Assembly: GCA_934351835.1 (NCBI GenBank)
Contig: CAKRJP010000007.1
Span: 1-64,000 of the forward strand
Direction of reading: 5' to 3'
Source: an uncultured Lachnospiraceae bacterium
GTDB taxonomy: Bacteria; Bacillota; Clostridia; Lachnospirales; Lachnospiraceae
DNA: 64,000 nucleotides
Shown: piece after piece, positions 1 to 8,035 of the stretch
Position numbering within the stretch: position 1 is the stretch's first letter
Layout of the letters: each line of letters opens with the position of its first letter
The notes under the pieces: generated by a model
The model's input: the letters and a program-made list of their open reading frames with translations, nothing else
Databases searched by the model: none
What the model was told of the DNA's origin: nothing
Translations under genes and position numbers: made by a program

Positions 1-2
1 AA

Positions 3-75
3 GGGCGTGTAGCTCAGGTGGTAGAGCACTTGACTTTTAATCAAGTTGTCCGGGGTTCGAATCCCCGCACGCTCA
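3..75 (+). tRNA. tRNA-Lys (anticodon TTT)
   Basis: A full cloverleaf can be folded. The 7-bp acceptor stem (3-9 with 68-74, one G-T wobble) is followed by discriminator A75. The anticodon stem is 29-33 with 41-45, and the 7-nt loop holds TTT at 36-38. The T arm has the usual GGTTCGAATCC core. No CCA is encoded. An intrinsic terminator follows within 10 nt. Confidence 0.95.
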
Positions 76-80
76 CTAAA

Positions 81-110
81 AAGATGTAAGCAAAAGCTTA
101 CATCTTTTTT
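81..110 (+). terminator. Intrinsic terminator after tRNA-Lys(TTT)
   Basis: An 11-bp perfect stem (81-91 with 96-106) closes an AAAA loop and runs into a T tract, directly behind the tRNA. Confidence 0.85.
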
Positions 111-183
111 ATTCGCCATAAGCCAAAGGTTGAATTTGCCAAGAACTTTGTTGTTTATATACAATTCCGGAAGTGTTCCGGAA

Positions 184-1062
184 TTAAAGAGTAGATTTTA
201 TATATCTGACAAATTCTTCAGCAACATGGGACAGTCGATGATTTTTATTCCATATTACAACATAGGATGCCTGTACCGGTGGATGAATAATTTCTTTGAT
301 GCAGACATCTCTGCCGGAATAGTTTCCTGCAGAGGCCGGATATATGGAAATTCCAACTCCATGTCTGACAAGTTCATAAGCATTTATCATATGCGCCATC
401 CGGCAGCGAATTGTAGGAGTTCCATCCGTATCTTTGAACCAATCATTGATTTCATCAAGGCGGGAGGCCCTGGAAGGAATGATTAGATCATAAGGTAACA
501 GATCGACTGCTTTTATGGTCTTTCCATGAGATATAGCCAGAGGATGATCCTTTGGAAGCATGGCAATCCAAGGCTCTTTATAAACGGGGATGGATTCTAT
601 GCCTTCCGCATTAAATGGTTCCATGATAATCGCAAGTTCACAGAGTTCTTTCATGACGCGGTTGATTACATCATCCGAATTTCCATTCCAGAGATTGTAC
701 TGTACATGTGGGTGCTGCTTATTAAAGTTAGAAATCCATTGAGCAAACAGTCGGGGAGCAGAACCTTCAACAGATGCAAGATACAAAGTTCCATGAAGAC
801 CGCTTTTTATCTCAGAAATATCTTCTGTAGATTTATGGACAAGGTCCATGATTTGAGTGGCATATTGTTTAAAAAGAACGCCTTCATCACTGAGCTGCAG
901 GGCATGTGGTTTCCGGATGAATAATTTAACTCCGAGTTCGGTTTCAAGATCGTGGATTTGTCGGCTAAGTGGCGGCTGTGCAATGGAAAGCTTTTCTGCA
1001 GCTTTTGTAAAATTAAGTTCTTCGGCTACGGCAAGAAAATATCTGATATGTCTTAATTCCAA
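184..1062 (-). CDS. LysR-family transcriptional regulator
   Basis: This 292-residue protein has the LysR layout: an N-terminal winged helix-turn-helix (about residues 1-60, beginning LELRHIRYFLAVAEELNFTK with the conserved AQPPLSRQI recognition region) and a C-terminal type 2 periplasmic-binding-like effector domain. The start is taken at a TTG (1060-1062) because GGAGG lies 6-7 nt upstream; a longer frame reaching 1098 lacks a ribosome site and adds residues foreign to the family. Family knowledge says it is a DNA-binding regulator answering to a small metabolite. The effector and targets cannot be named. The gene diverges from a 24-codon ORF and an AI-2E type exporter gene. A 19-bp palindrome with the T-N11-A signature lies 50 nt upstream of its start, so autoregulation and control of the divergent unit are likely. 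Confidence 0.9.
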   Translation of the reverse strand: MELRHIRYFLAVAEELNFTKAAEKLSIAQPPLSRQIHDLETELGVKLFIRKPHALQLSDEGVLFKQYATQIMDLVHKSTEDISEIKSGLHGTLYLASVEGSAPRLFAQWISNFNKQHPHVQYNLWNGNSDDVINRVMKELCELAIIMEPFNAEGIESIPVYKEPWIAMLPKDHPLAISHGKTIKAVDLLPYDLIIPSRASRLDEINDWFKDTDGTPTIRCRMAHMINAYELVRHGVGISIYPASAGNYSGRDVCIKEIIHPPVQASYVVIWNKNHRLSHVAEEFVRYIKSTL

Positions 1063-1113
1063 TTTACTACCTCCGATTTGTGCAAATTTTATTATCAAAA
1101 AGGATTAAAAGCA

Positions 1114-1132
1114 CGATACCTTTTAGGTATCG
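1114..1132. promoter_or_regulatory. Candidate LysR operator (T-N11-A palindrome)
   Basis: CGATACC and GGTATCG flank a 5-nt centre to make a perfect 7-bp inverted repeat. T1117 and A1129 give the T-N11-A pattern of LysR boxes. It lies between the divergent LysR gene and the small ORF at 1261. It is not followed by a T tract, so it is not a terminator. Confidence 0.6.
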
Positions 1133-1260
1133 CTATGTTGTTATTATATATATTTTACAATTTTAAATCAATATGTTACATTATAATCAACAAAAGGAAG
1201 TCAGGCCGGACCTCTTGAAACTGAAAAATGTGAGACATTCAAGTATAGGAGGAATGATTT

Positions 1261-1335
1261 ATGAAGACATTACTTATGAAGATTAGAGAATGGTTAGATG
1301 CTTATTATGACAGTTTTAAGATGGTAACATTATAA
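1261..1335 (+). CDS. 24-residue small protein, unknown
   Basis: An ATG ORF of 24 codons ends in TAA. It sits 8 nt behind a perfect AGGAGG (1247-1252), the strongest ribosome site in this part of the window. The product begins MKTLLMKIREWLDAYYDSFK and is predicted to be amphipathic and cationic at its start. No family is recognised. It lies opposite the LysR gene, beyond its putative operator, and has its own strong intrinsic terminator about 120 nt downstream, so it looks like a complete small transcription unit. It could be a small membrane-associated protein or a leader peptide. No following gene is close enough for classical attenuation, since the exporter gene starts beyond the terminator. 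Confidence 0.5.
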   Translation: MKTLLMKIREWLDAYYDSFKMVTL

Positions 1336-1458
1336 TAATGACAAAATTGTAGTCGACAATTTATTGAAAACAGATTATAGTTCATAAGAGTTCATTACAA
1401 ATGAGAGGTTGTTATTAAAATAGTGTAGTCATGAGAATAGAAATAATTGAAAATTGGT

Positions 1459-1496
1459 AAAGGGATACTGCGTTGGTTGATGTGGTATCCCTTTTT
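1459..1496 (+). terminator. Intrinsic terminator of the small-ORF unit
   Basis: A 10-bp stem, AAAGGGATAC (1459-1468) with GTATCCCTTT (1484-1493), ends in a T run. It separates the small ORF from the AI-2E family gene. The remaining sequence between 1336 and 1458 is AT-rich and shows no other ORF with a ribosome site. Confidence 0.8.
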
Positions 1497-1561
1497 GTGT
1501 GTTGAATATCCTGAAAGAAATGGGGAATACTTTAAGAAAATATGTGATAAGTGGGTAAAAA

Positions 1562-2734
1562 ATGTTATTTAGTCAGGATGATATAAAAAAAATAAAACAA
1601 CTGATTATATTTTCAATATTTATAATTGCAGCTTTGTGGAAATATGAAGTGATTTTCCAGATATTTGCTTATATATTGAAGATATTTTTTCCATTTTTAT
1701 TAGGTGGGACAATCGCATTTGTATTAAATGTGCCAATGAATTTTATAGAAAGAAAATTGAGTGAAAAAATTAATTCTGAAATTAATTCCGGAAAGAAGAA
1801 ATCTTCCGGGGGAGTAAAAATCATGAGATCAGTCAGTCTGCTAATTGTGATGGTCAGTGTGTTATGCATTTTTGGAATGATTTTGTTTGTATTAATTCCA
1901 AAACTGATACATACATTTCAGAATGTAGGCGAACAATTAGATTTATTTTTTGAGAAAATTTCGTTGTGTTTTGAAAAAATGGAAAATCAGGATTCTATAT
2001 TTTCTTTTATGGAATTTAATATAAATGATGTGAGAAATGTGATTCAAAAGTTTTTTATTTCGGGAACGGGCAATTTATGGGATTCTACATTTAAGATAGC
2101 GAGAAGTGTTGCACGGGGAGTGGTAAATACATTGATTGCGATTGTATTTGCGATTTATTTATTGTTGCAGAAGGAGACTATTGGCAGACAAATAAAGAAA
2201 GTTTTGTATGCTTTTTTCAGAAAAGGTCGGGTAGATGCATTTTTGGAAGTAATGAGTCTTACTTATCATACGTTTTCAGGATTTTTGACGGGACAATGTC
2301 TGGAGGCAGTGATTCTGGGGAGTTTGTTTATAGTGGTTTTACTGCTTTTCAGGATCCCTTATGCGTTGTTGATTGGTATTTTGATTACATTTACAGCACT
2401 GGTTCCGGTATTTGGCGCATTGGCAGGATGCCTGATTGGGACATTTTTGATATTTGTGACGGATCCGATGAAAGCTTTGGGATTTATTATTATATTTATA
2501 ATATTACAGCAGATTGAGGGCAATTTTATCTATCCGCATGTAGTAGGGAATTCGGTGGGACTTCCGTCTATCTGGGTTTTAGCTGCAGTGACATTGGGTG
2601 GAAATCTGATGGGGATTACGGGGATGCTGATCTTTATTCCGGTTGTTTCTGTGTTGTATGCGCTTTTTCGTGAAATTGTCTATCTAAAGCTAAAAAAGTC
2701 TGGAATTAAACCGGAAGATATCTCTTATTTTTGA
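1562..2734 (+). CDS. AI-2E family transporter (putative permease)
   Basis: This 390-residue polytopic membrane protein belongs to the AI-2E transporter (PF01594) family. Two N-terminal hydrophobic stretches (about residues 12-65) are followed by a soluble stretch and a C-terminal block of five or more membrane segments (about 180-375). The conserved GFLTGQ... and late GNFIYPHVVG...LPSIWVLAAV regions are present. Family members export quorum-sensing AI-2 or act as Na+/H+ antiporters; the sequence does not say which applies here. The ATG has only a weak upstream GTGGG-like ribosome site. The gene stands alone between an upstream terminator and the promoter of the TPR protein gene. Confidence 0.85.
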   Translation: MLFSQDDIKKIKQLIIFSIFIIAALWKYEVIFQIFAYILKIFFPFLLGGTIAFVLNVPMNFIERKLSEKINSEINSGKKKSSGGVKIMRSVSLLIVMVSVLCIFGMILFVLIPKLIHTFQNVGEQLDLFFEKISLCFEKMENQDSIFSFMEFNINDVRNVIQKFFISGTGNLWDSTFKIARSVARGVVNTLIAIVFAIYLLLQKETIGRQIKKVLYAFFRKGRVDAFLEVMSLTYHTFSGFLTGQCLEAVILGSLFIVVLLLFRIPYALLIGILITFTALVPVFGALAGCLIGTFLIFVTDPMKALGFIIIFIILQQIEGNFIYPHVVGNSVGLPSIWVLAAVTLGGNLMGITGMLIFIPVVSVLYALFREIVYLKLKKSGIKPEDISYF

Positions 2735-2753
2735 TATTTTATCTTCTATTTTT

Positions 2754-2782
2754 TTGACATTAAAGGGGGTGTATGATAAAAT
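2754..2782 (+). promoter_or_regulatory. Sigma-A type promoter for the TPR protein gene
   Basis: TTGACA (2754-2759), a 17-nt spacer and TAAAAT (2777-2782) lie about 50 nt before the start codon. Confidence 0.7.
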
Positions 2783-2838
2783 TTATACGTATAACTATAA
2801 GATACCGTAGGTATTGTATTTAGGTTGAGGTGAGAGAT

Positions 2839-5800
2839 TTGGATAAATATGAATATAGGGTAAAGACGGAGCAGATGCTCGGTTACGTCGAAAAGAAGCA
2901 ATACAAGAAAGCAATGGAAATTGCTGACACGATTGACTGGCGTAGAGTAAAGAGTGCTTCTATGTTAAGTTCAGTCAGTGAGATATATGAATACAACGGT
3001 GAATATCAAAAGAGTAGAGAGATATTGTTAGTTGCGTTTGACAGATCGCCGGGAAGCAGAAAGATTATATATCGTTTAGGAACGCTGGCACTCAAGTTGA
3101 ATGAGATAGAAGAGGCCTCCGACTGTTATGAGGAATTTGTAAAATTAGCTCCGAGAGACCCTAACCAATATATCTTAAGATATAAGATTTTGAAAGCCCA
3201 GGAGGCACCGCTTACAGAGCAGATTACTGCTTTGGAAGATTTTAAAAAGGCAGAATATATTGAAAAATGGGCCTATGAACTTGCAAAGTTATATCATGAA
3301 GCGGGTATGACATCAGAATGTTTGGAAGAATGTGATGATCTGATCCTATGGTTCAGTGAGGGCAAGTATGTATATCAGGCGATGGAGCTTAAGATGAAGT
3401 ATAAACCGCTGACTCCATTGCAGCAGAAGAAATATGACAGCCGCCCGGGAGCGCCTAAGAAAGAAGTTGTAGAAGAACCAAAACCGGCATCTGTTGCTGA
3501 AAAGATTCCGGTTCGTCCGGCAGTTGAAGAGACAACGGTGATTCCGAATCTGCGTCAGGTAATCAATGAAGTTGAGAAGGATTCCGTGGAAGAACCGGAG
3601 GACGATATCATTATTACAAAGCCTGAGGAGACAGAGAGACATTCAGCAATTACGAATGTTATTACAGGATCTTCGTTACAGGAAGCGTTGAAGACAGGCG
3701 TTGCAATTGCAAGTGGCATTAATATGGAAGAAAAGGCCATGAAAGAGAAGGACGAAGAACTTCGCGTAAATGGTCAGATGAAGATTGATGAGATTCTTCA
3801 GGAATGGGAAGAAAAGCAGAAAGAACATGCTGAAGAGATAAAGAAGCAAAAAGAAAAAGATGAAGAACGTCTTCAGAAAGAACGTGAAGAAGCTGAACGT
3901 CGAATGGAAGCTGAGCGTTTAGAGGTTGAGCGAAAAGCAGCCGAAGCTGAGGCTGCGAGAAAAGCGGCTGAGGAAGCAGCAAGAAAAGCAGCTGAAGAAG
4001 AAGCCGCAAGAAAAGCAGCCGAGGAAGAAGCCGCAAGAAAAGCAGCCGAGGAAGAAGCAGCAAGAAAAGCAGCTGAAGAAGAAGCAGCAAGAAAAGCAGC
4101 CGAGGAAGAAGCAGCAAGAAAAGCAGCCGAAGAAGAAGCCGCAAGAAAAGCAGCAAGAAAAGCAGCTGAGGAAGAACCTGCGGAAGATGATTTAGCACAG
4201 TTGATGGATCAGATGGAGATTGTAGATGATGAAGATGCGGAAGAGGTTTCTGTAGACGATATTACAATTGATGAGGCACTGATCAAAGATGTTATTACCG
4301 AATCTGAGGTTGACGAGGACGAGTTCGACGAAGATGAATTCGAAGAAGTAGAGGAAGCTGACGAAGACGAGTTCGATGAGGATGAATTCGACGAAGTAGA
4401 GGAAGCTGACGAAGACGAGTTCGACGAGGATGAGTTTGACGAAGATGAATTCGAAGAAGTAGAGGAAGCTGACGAAGACGAGTTCGACGAGGATGAGTTT
4501 GAAGAAGTAGAAGAAGCTGACGAAGATGAGTTCGACGAGGATGAGTTCGACGAGGATGAATTCGACGAAGTAGAGGAAGCTGACGAAGACGGGTCCGACG
4601 AGGATGAATTCGAAGAAGTAGAAGAAGCTGACGAAGACGAATTCGATGAGTTTGAGGAAGTAGAAGATACTTTTGAAGAATTTGACGATTCAGATGATGA
4701 AGATGATATAGATGACTTCGGTGACTTTGGAGATTTCGGAGATTTTGCTGATGAAGATGATCTGGGTGAAGACGAATTCGAAGAGGACGGATTTGATGAA
4801 GATGAATTCGATGAAGATGAATTTGACGAAGATGAATTCGATGAAGACGAATTTGACGAAGATGAATTTGATGAGGATGAGTTCGATGAGGATGAGTTCG
4901 AAGAGACTGATATTTTAGAGAACAGACCTACGAAACGACTTTCAGCAGAGACTTTGGAGATTGAGGAACCTTCTGAAGAAGAGATTCAGGCGAGAATTAA
5001 GAAATCAAAAGGCGGCGGAGTTCCATTTGATACAGGATTTGTTGTAACCGGCCGTTATGATCTGAGTGCAACGAGTGAGATTGGTCTGAAAGCCGGACTT
5101 ACAGAAGAACAGAAGAAACTGTTTTCATATTTTGTACCTGTAAGAGGTATGAGTGAACAGATTGTAAGTGTTCTTGATAATGACAGAAGAGCTCAGAGAG
5201 AGGGAACTTCTAAGACAGGTAACCTTCTGGTGATCGGACGTAAAGGTTCTGGTAAGACGGTTCTTGCGGTTGATATTGTAAAAGCGATCCAAAAACAGAG
5301 AAACCTTAAACAAGGTAAGGTAGCAATCGTTACCGGAGAGTCTTTGAATAAGAAAGAACTTACTAATATCATGCAGAAACTTCGTGGTGGAGCGATCATC
5401 ATTGAGAAAGCTGGTAAGTTAAATTCCAGAACAATCAAAGAACTGAATTACTTAATGGAGAAGAAGACCGGAGAGTTGTTATTTGTTCTGGAAGACCAGA
5501 GAAAACCGTTAGAGCGTATCATGACAGCCAATCCGGATTTCAAGAAGAAATTTACTTCAAAGCTGGAGCTTCCGGTATTCATTAATGATGAACTGGTAAC
5601 ATTTGGTCAGACATATGCAAAAGAGAATGGATATAAACTGGATGAGATGGGTATCCTGGCACTGTATAGCCGTATTGATATGATGCAGAGAGAAGATCAT
5701 TCCGTATCTGTAGCTGAAGTAAAAGAGATTATGGATGAAGCAATCGAGCATTCTCAGAAAGCAACTGCAAAGCATCTGGCTCGAAGAGTATTTGGTAAAG

Positions 5801-5853
5801 GTACAGATGAATCTGACAGAGTTATCCTGAAAGAAGAAGATTTTAAGATCTGA
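2839..5853 (+). CDS. TPR / acidic-repeat protein with a C-terminal CbbX-like P-loop domain
   Basis: About 1004 residues in four zones. Residues 1-200 are TPR-like helical repeats. About 200-370 is a linker turning into a charged coiled coil. About 370-450 is a run of KAAEEEAAR units. About 490-695 is an extremely acidic stretch of DEDEF and EEVEEAD units. The last 280 residues form a P-loop domain with Walker A GRKGSGKT and, downstream, a segment GGAIIIEKAGKL where a Walker B would be, without the usual Asp-Glu. It resembles the CbbX/SpoVK-type AAA+ fold, but this is from pattern only. A TTG start at 2839 is preferred because GAGGTG sits 6 nt upstream; GTG 2830 is the alternative. The gene is monocistronic, with its own promoter and a terminator at 5882. 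Function is unknown; a cytoplasmic scaffold or remodelling ATPase is plausible. Confidence 0.75.
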   Translation: MDKYEYRVKTEQMLGYVEKKQYKKAMEIADTIDWRRVKSASMLSSVSEIYEYNGEYQKSREILLVAFDRSPGSRKIIYRLGTLALKLNEIEEASDCYEEFVKLAPRDPNQYILRYKILKAQEAPLTEQITALEDFKKAEYIEKWAYELAKLYHEAGMTSECLEECDDLILWFSEGKYVYQAMELKMKYKPLTPLQQKKYDSRPGAPKKEVVEEPKPASVAEKIPVRPAVEETTVIPNLRQVINEVEKDSVEEPEDDIIITKPEETERHSAITNVITGSSLQEALKTGVAIASGINMEEKAMKEKDEELRVNGQMKIDEILQEWEEKQKEHAEEIKKQKEKDEERLQKEREEAERRMEAERLEVERKAAEAEAARKAAEEAARKAAEEEAARKAAEEEAARKAAEEEAARKAAEEEAARKAAEEEAARKAAEEEAARKAARKAAEEEPAEDDLAQLMDQMEIVDDEDAEEVSVDDITIDEALIKDVITESEVDEDEFDEDEFEEVEEADEDEFDEDEFDEVEEADEDEFDEDEFDEDEFEEVEEADEDEFDEDEFEEVEEADEDEFDEDEFDEDEFDEVEEADEDGSDEDEFEEVEEADEDEFDEFEEVEDTFEEFDDSDDEDDIDDFGDFGDFGDFADEDDLGEDEFEEDGFDEDEFDEDEFDEDEFDEDEFDEDEFDEDEFDEDEFEETDILENRPTKRLSAETLEIEEPSEEEIQARIKKSKGGGVPFDTGFVVTGRYDLSATSEIGLKAGLTEEQKKLFSYFVPVRGMSEQIVSVLDNDRRAQREGTSKTGNLLVIGRKGSGKTVLAVDIVKAIQKQRNLKQGKVAIVTGESLNKKELTNIMQKLRGGAIIIEKAGKLNSRTIKELNYLMEKKTGELLFVLEDQRKPLERIMTANPDFKKKFTSKLELPVFINDELVTFGQTYAKENGYKLDEMGILALYSRIDMMQREDHSVSVAEVKEIMDEAIEHSQKATAKHLARRVFGKGTDESDRVILKEEDFKI
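3946..4182 (+). repeat. Tandem 27-bp coding repeat (KAAEEEAAR)
   Basis: About eight near-identical 24-27 bp units encode a Lys-Ala-Ala-Glu coiled coil inside the TPR protein gene. Units differ mostly at third positions. Confidence 0.85.
4312..4915 (+). repeat. Acidic coding repeat (DEDEF / EEVEEAD units)
   Basis: About 600 bp of GAC-GAG-GAT-GAA-TTC type units encodes a tract that is almost entirely Asp, Glu and Phe. Blocks of 12, 15 and about 45 bp recur, which should make this tract prone to length change by slippage or recombination. Confidence 0.85.
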
Positions 5854-5881
5854 TAGGATTCGACAGATTTGAGAATTTCAG

Positions 5882-5923
5882 AGAAAGAGTTTTGATATTT
5901 TGATATCGAGACTCTTTCTTTTT
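5882..5923 (+). terminator. Intrinsic terminator after the TPR protein gene
   Basis: AGAAAGAGT (5882-5890) pairs with ACTCTTTCT (5911-5919), and the inner GATAT/ATATC adds to the stem. A T run follows. Confidence 0.75.
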
Positions 5924-6006
5924 ATATTGTGATATTGTATAATATGAATAATAATATTGCGGTTTTTTGGTGAAAACTGTATAAAATGATCGGAAAGGTG
6001 AATTAT

Positions 6007-7917
6007 ATGGCTTCAAAAAAATATAAACCATATGAAGTGGGGGAACTTGATCAGTATTTGTTTGGTCAGGGCAATCATTACGAAATTTATAAAAAACTGG
6101 GTGCACATAAGGCTAAGAAAGGTAAGAAAGATGGCGTGTATTTTGCAGTCTGGGCACCGCATGCAAAATCTGTATCCGTGGTAGGCGAATTTAATGACTG
6201 GGATCGTACAGCTGATCCGATGGAGCGCCTGGGGGACGGAGGCATTTATGCGTGTTTTGTTCCTGACGTTAAAAAATATGCCATGTACAAGTATTCCATA
6301 GAGACCTACAGCGGAGAGTTCATTATGAAGGCTGATCCGTATGCGACACATGCTGAGCTGCGACCGGGCACGGCGTCTAAGTATGTGGATATTTCAGATA
6401 TCAAATGGTCCGATGGTGCATGGATGGAGCGTCGTAAAGAGTGGGATCATAAGACGAATCCGATGTCTGTCTACGAGGTACATATTGGTTCATGGAAGAG
6501 ACATCCGGGACGCGAGGATGAAGGATTCTACAGCTATCGCGAATTTGCAAAAGAGGCTGTGAAATATATCAAAGATATGGGATATACCCACATCGAACTT
6601 ATGGGTATTGCGGAGCATCCGTTTGACGGTTCCTGGGGATATCAGGTGACTGGTTACTATGCACCGACTTCCAGATATGGAACGCCACAGGATTTTGCGT
6701 GGATGATCAATTATTTCCATAGGAATAAGATTGGCGTTATTCTTGACTGGGTACCGGCGCATTTCCCGAAGGATGCCCATGGCCTGGCTGATTTTGATGG
6801 CACACCGACGTATGAATATGCAGATCCGAGAAAAGGAGAGCATCCGGACTGGGGAACCAAGATTTTTGATTTTGGTAAACATGAGGTGCAGAATTTCCTG
6901 CTTTCCAATGCATTATACTGGATTGAACAATTCCATGTGGATGGGCTTCGTGTGGATGCGGTGGCGTCTATGTTGTATCTGGATTATGGAAAGAAAGACG
7001 GCGAGTGGGTGGCCAATGAGTATGGCGGCAATAAGAATCTGGAGGCAGTTGGATTCTTTAAACATTTGAATTCGGTAGTGCTTGGGCGTAATCCGGGGGC
7101 AGTGATGATTGCGGAAGAATCTACAGCGTGGCCGAAGGTTACCGGCGATGTGGAGGATGACGGACTTGGATTCAGCTTAAAATGGAACATGGGATGGATG
7201 CATGATTTTACCGAATATATGAAATTAGATCCTTATTTCCGTAAGGATAATCATCATGCAATGACGTTTGCCATGAGTTATGCGTATAGTGAGAATTATA
7301 TTTTGGTGCTTTCCCATGATGAGGTTGTGCATTTGAAATGTTCGATGTTGAATAAGATGCCTGGTCTGGGATTTGATAAATATGCGAATCTGAAAGCCGG
7401 TTATGCGTTCATGGCAGGACATGCAGGAAAGAAACTGCTCTTTATGGGACAAGAGTTTGCGCAGCTTAGAGAGTGGAGCGAGGAGCGAGAACTTGACTGG
7501 TATCTGCTGGAAGAGCCGGAACATCAGGCTATCCAGAACTGGGTAAGGGATCTCTTACATCTTTATAAGCGCAATAAAGCGATGTATGAGCAGGACTGTG
7601 ACTGGCAGGGATTTGAGTGGATTAATGCAGATGACGCTTATAGAAGTATTTACAGCTTTGTCAGACATTCTAAGGCGAATAAGAAGAACCTCCTGTTTGT
7701 ATGCAATTTCACACCGATGGAGCGAGATGACTACCGTGTAGGTGTTCCAAGGAGAAAGCAGTATAAGCTGATCCTGAACAGTGATGATGAGAAATACGGA
7801 GGAACGGGTGCCGAGAGGCCGTTGGTATATAAAGCCGAGAAAAAGGAATGTGACGGAAGACCATATTCATTTGCATATAAGCTACCGCCTTATGGAGTAG
7901 CAGTGTTCGAGTTTTAG
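6007..7917 (+). CDS. glgB: 1,4-alpha-glucan branching enzyme (GH13)
   Basis: This 636-residue enzyme introduces alpha-1,6 branches into glycogen. An N-terminal CBM48-type beta-sandwich (about residues 25-125, with VYFAVWAPHAKSVSVVGEFN) precedes the GH13 barrel. Visible catalytic regions are GYQVTGYYAPTSRYGTP, VILDWVPAHF, GLRVDAVAS (nucleophile Asp), IAEEST (acid/base Glu) and LSHDEVVH. A C-terminal beta domain follows. The length matches the family. The start at 6007 is chosen because AAGGTG lies 6 nt before it; an upstream in-frame ATG at 5986 has no ribosome site. No other glycogen genes lie beside it, so it is a lone glgB here. A strong GC-rich hairpin follows. Confidence 0.95.
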   Translation: MASKKYKPYEVGELDQYLFGQGNHYEIYKKLGAHKAKKGKKDGVYFAVWAPHAKSVSVVGEFNDWDRTADPMERLGDGGIYACFVPDVKKYAMYKYSIETYSGEFIMKADPYATHAELRPGTASKYVDISDIKWSDGAWMERRKEWDHKTNPMSVYEVHIGSWKRHPGREDEGFYSYREFAKEAVKYIKDMGYTHIELMGIAEHPFDGSWGYQVTGYYAPTSRYGTPQDFAWMINYFHRNKIGVILDWVPAHFPKDAHGLADFDGTPTYEYADPRKGEHPDWGTKIFDFGKHEVQNFLLSNALYWIEQFHVDGLRVDAVASMLYLDYGKKDGEWVANEYGGNKNLEAVGFFKHLNSVVLGRNPGAVMIAEESTAWPKVTGDVEDDGLGFSLKWNMGWMHDFTEYMKLDPYFRKDNHHAMTFAMSYAYSENYILVLSHDEVVHLKCSMLNKMPGLGFDKYANLKAGYAFMAGHAGKKLLFMGQEFAQLREWSEERELDWYLLEEPEHQAIQNWVRDLLHLYKRNKAMYEQDCDWQGFEWINADDAYRSIYSFVRHSKANKKNLLFVCNFTPMERDDYRVGVPRRKQYKLILNSDDEKYGGTGAERPLVYKAEKKECDGRPYSFAYKLPPYGVAVFEF

Positions 7918-7982
7918 ACTTCGGAGAGGAGATTTCTTTGAAGGCATAAAATTGAGAGTTATAGATATATGAAAGCAGAACA

Positions 7983-8007
7983 ATAGCCGGGCGTAATGCC
8001 CGGCTAT
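7983..8007. terminator. Hairpin between convergent glgB and DUF1002 genes
   Basis: A perfect 10-bp stem, ATAGCCGGGC with GCCCGGCTAT, closes a GTAAT loop. T tracts are weak on both sides, but the position between two converging genes suggests a shared terminator. Confidence 0.6.
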
Positions 8008-8035
8008 CTGCATGTCTTGAATTATTTAATTAAGA

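Noticed and set aside
3719..4198. Minus-strand 159-residue ORF full of Leu
   Set aside because: It is the antisense of the KAAEEE repeat. Codon periodicity belongs to the plus strand, and no ribosome site is present.
3946..4915. CRISPR-like array in the regular repeats
   Set aside because: The repeats are in-frame coding units without unique spacers, and no cas genes are visible anywhere in the window.
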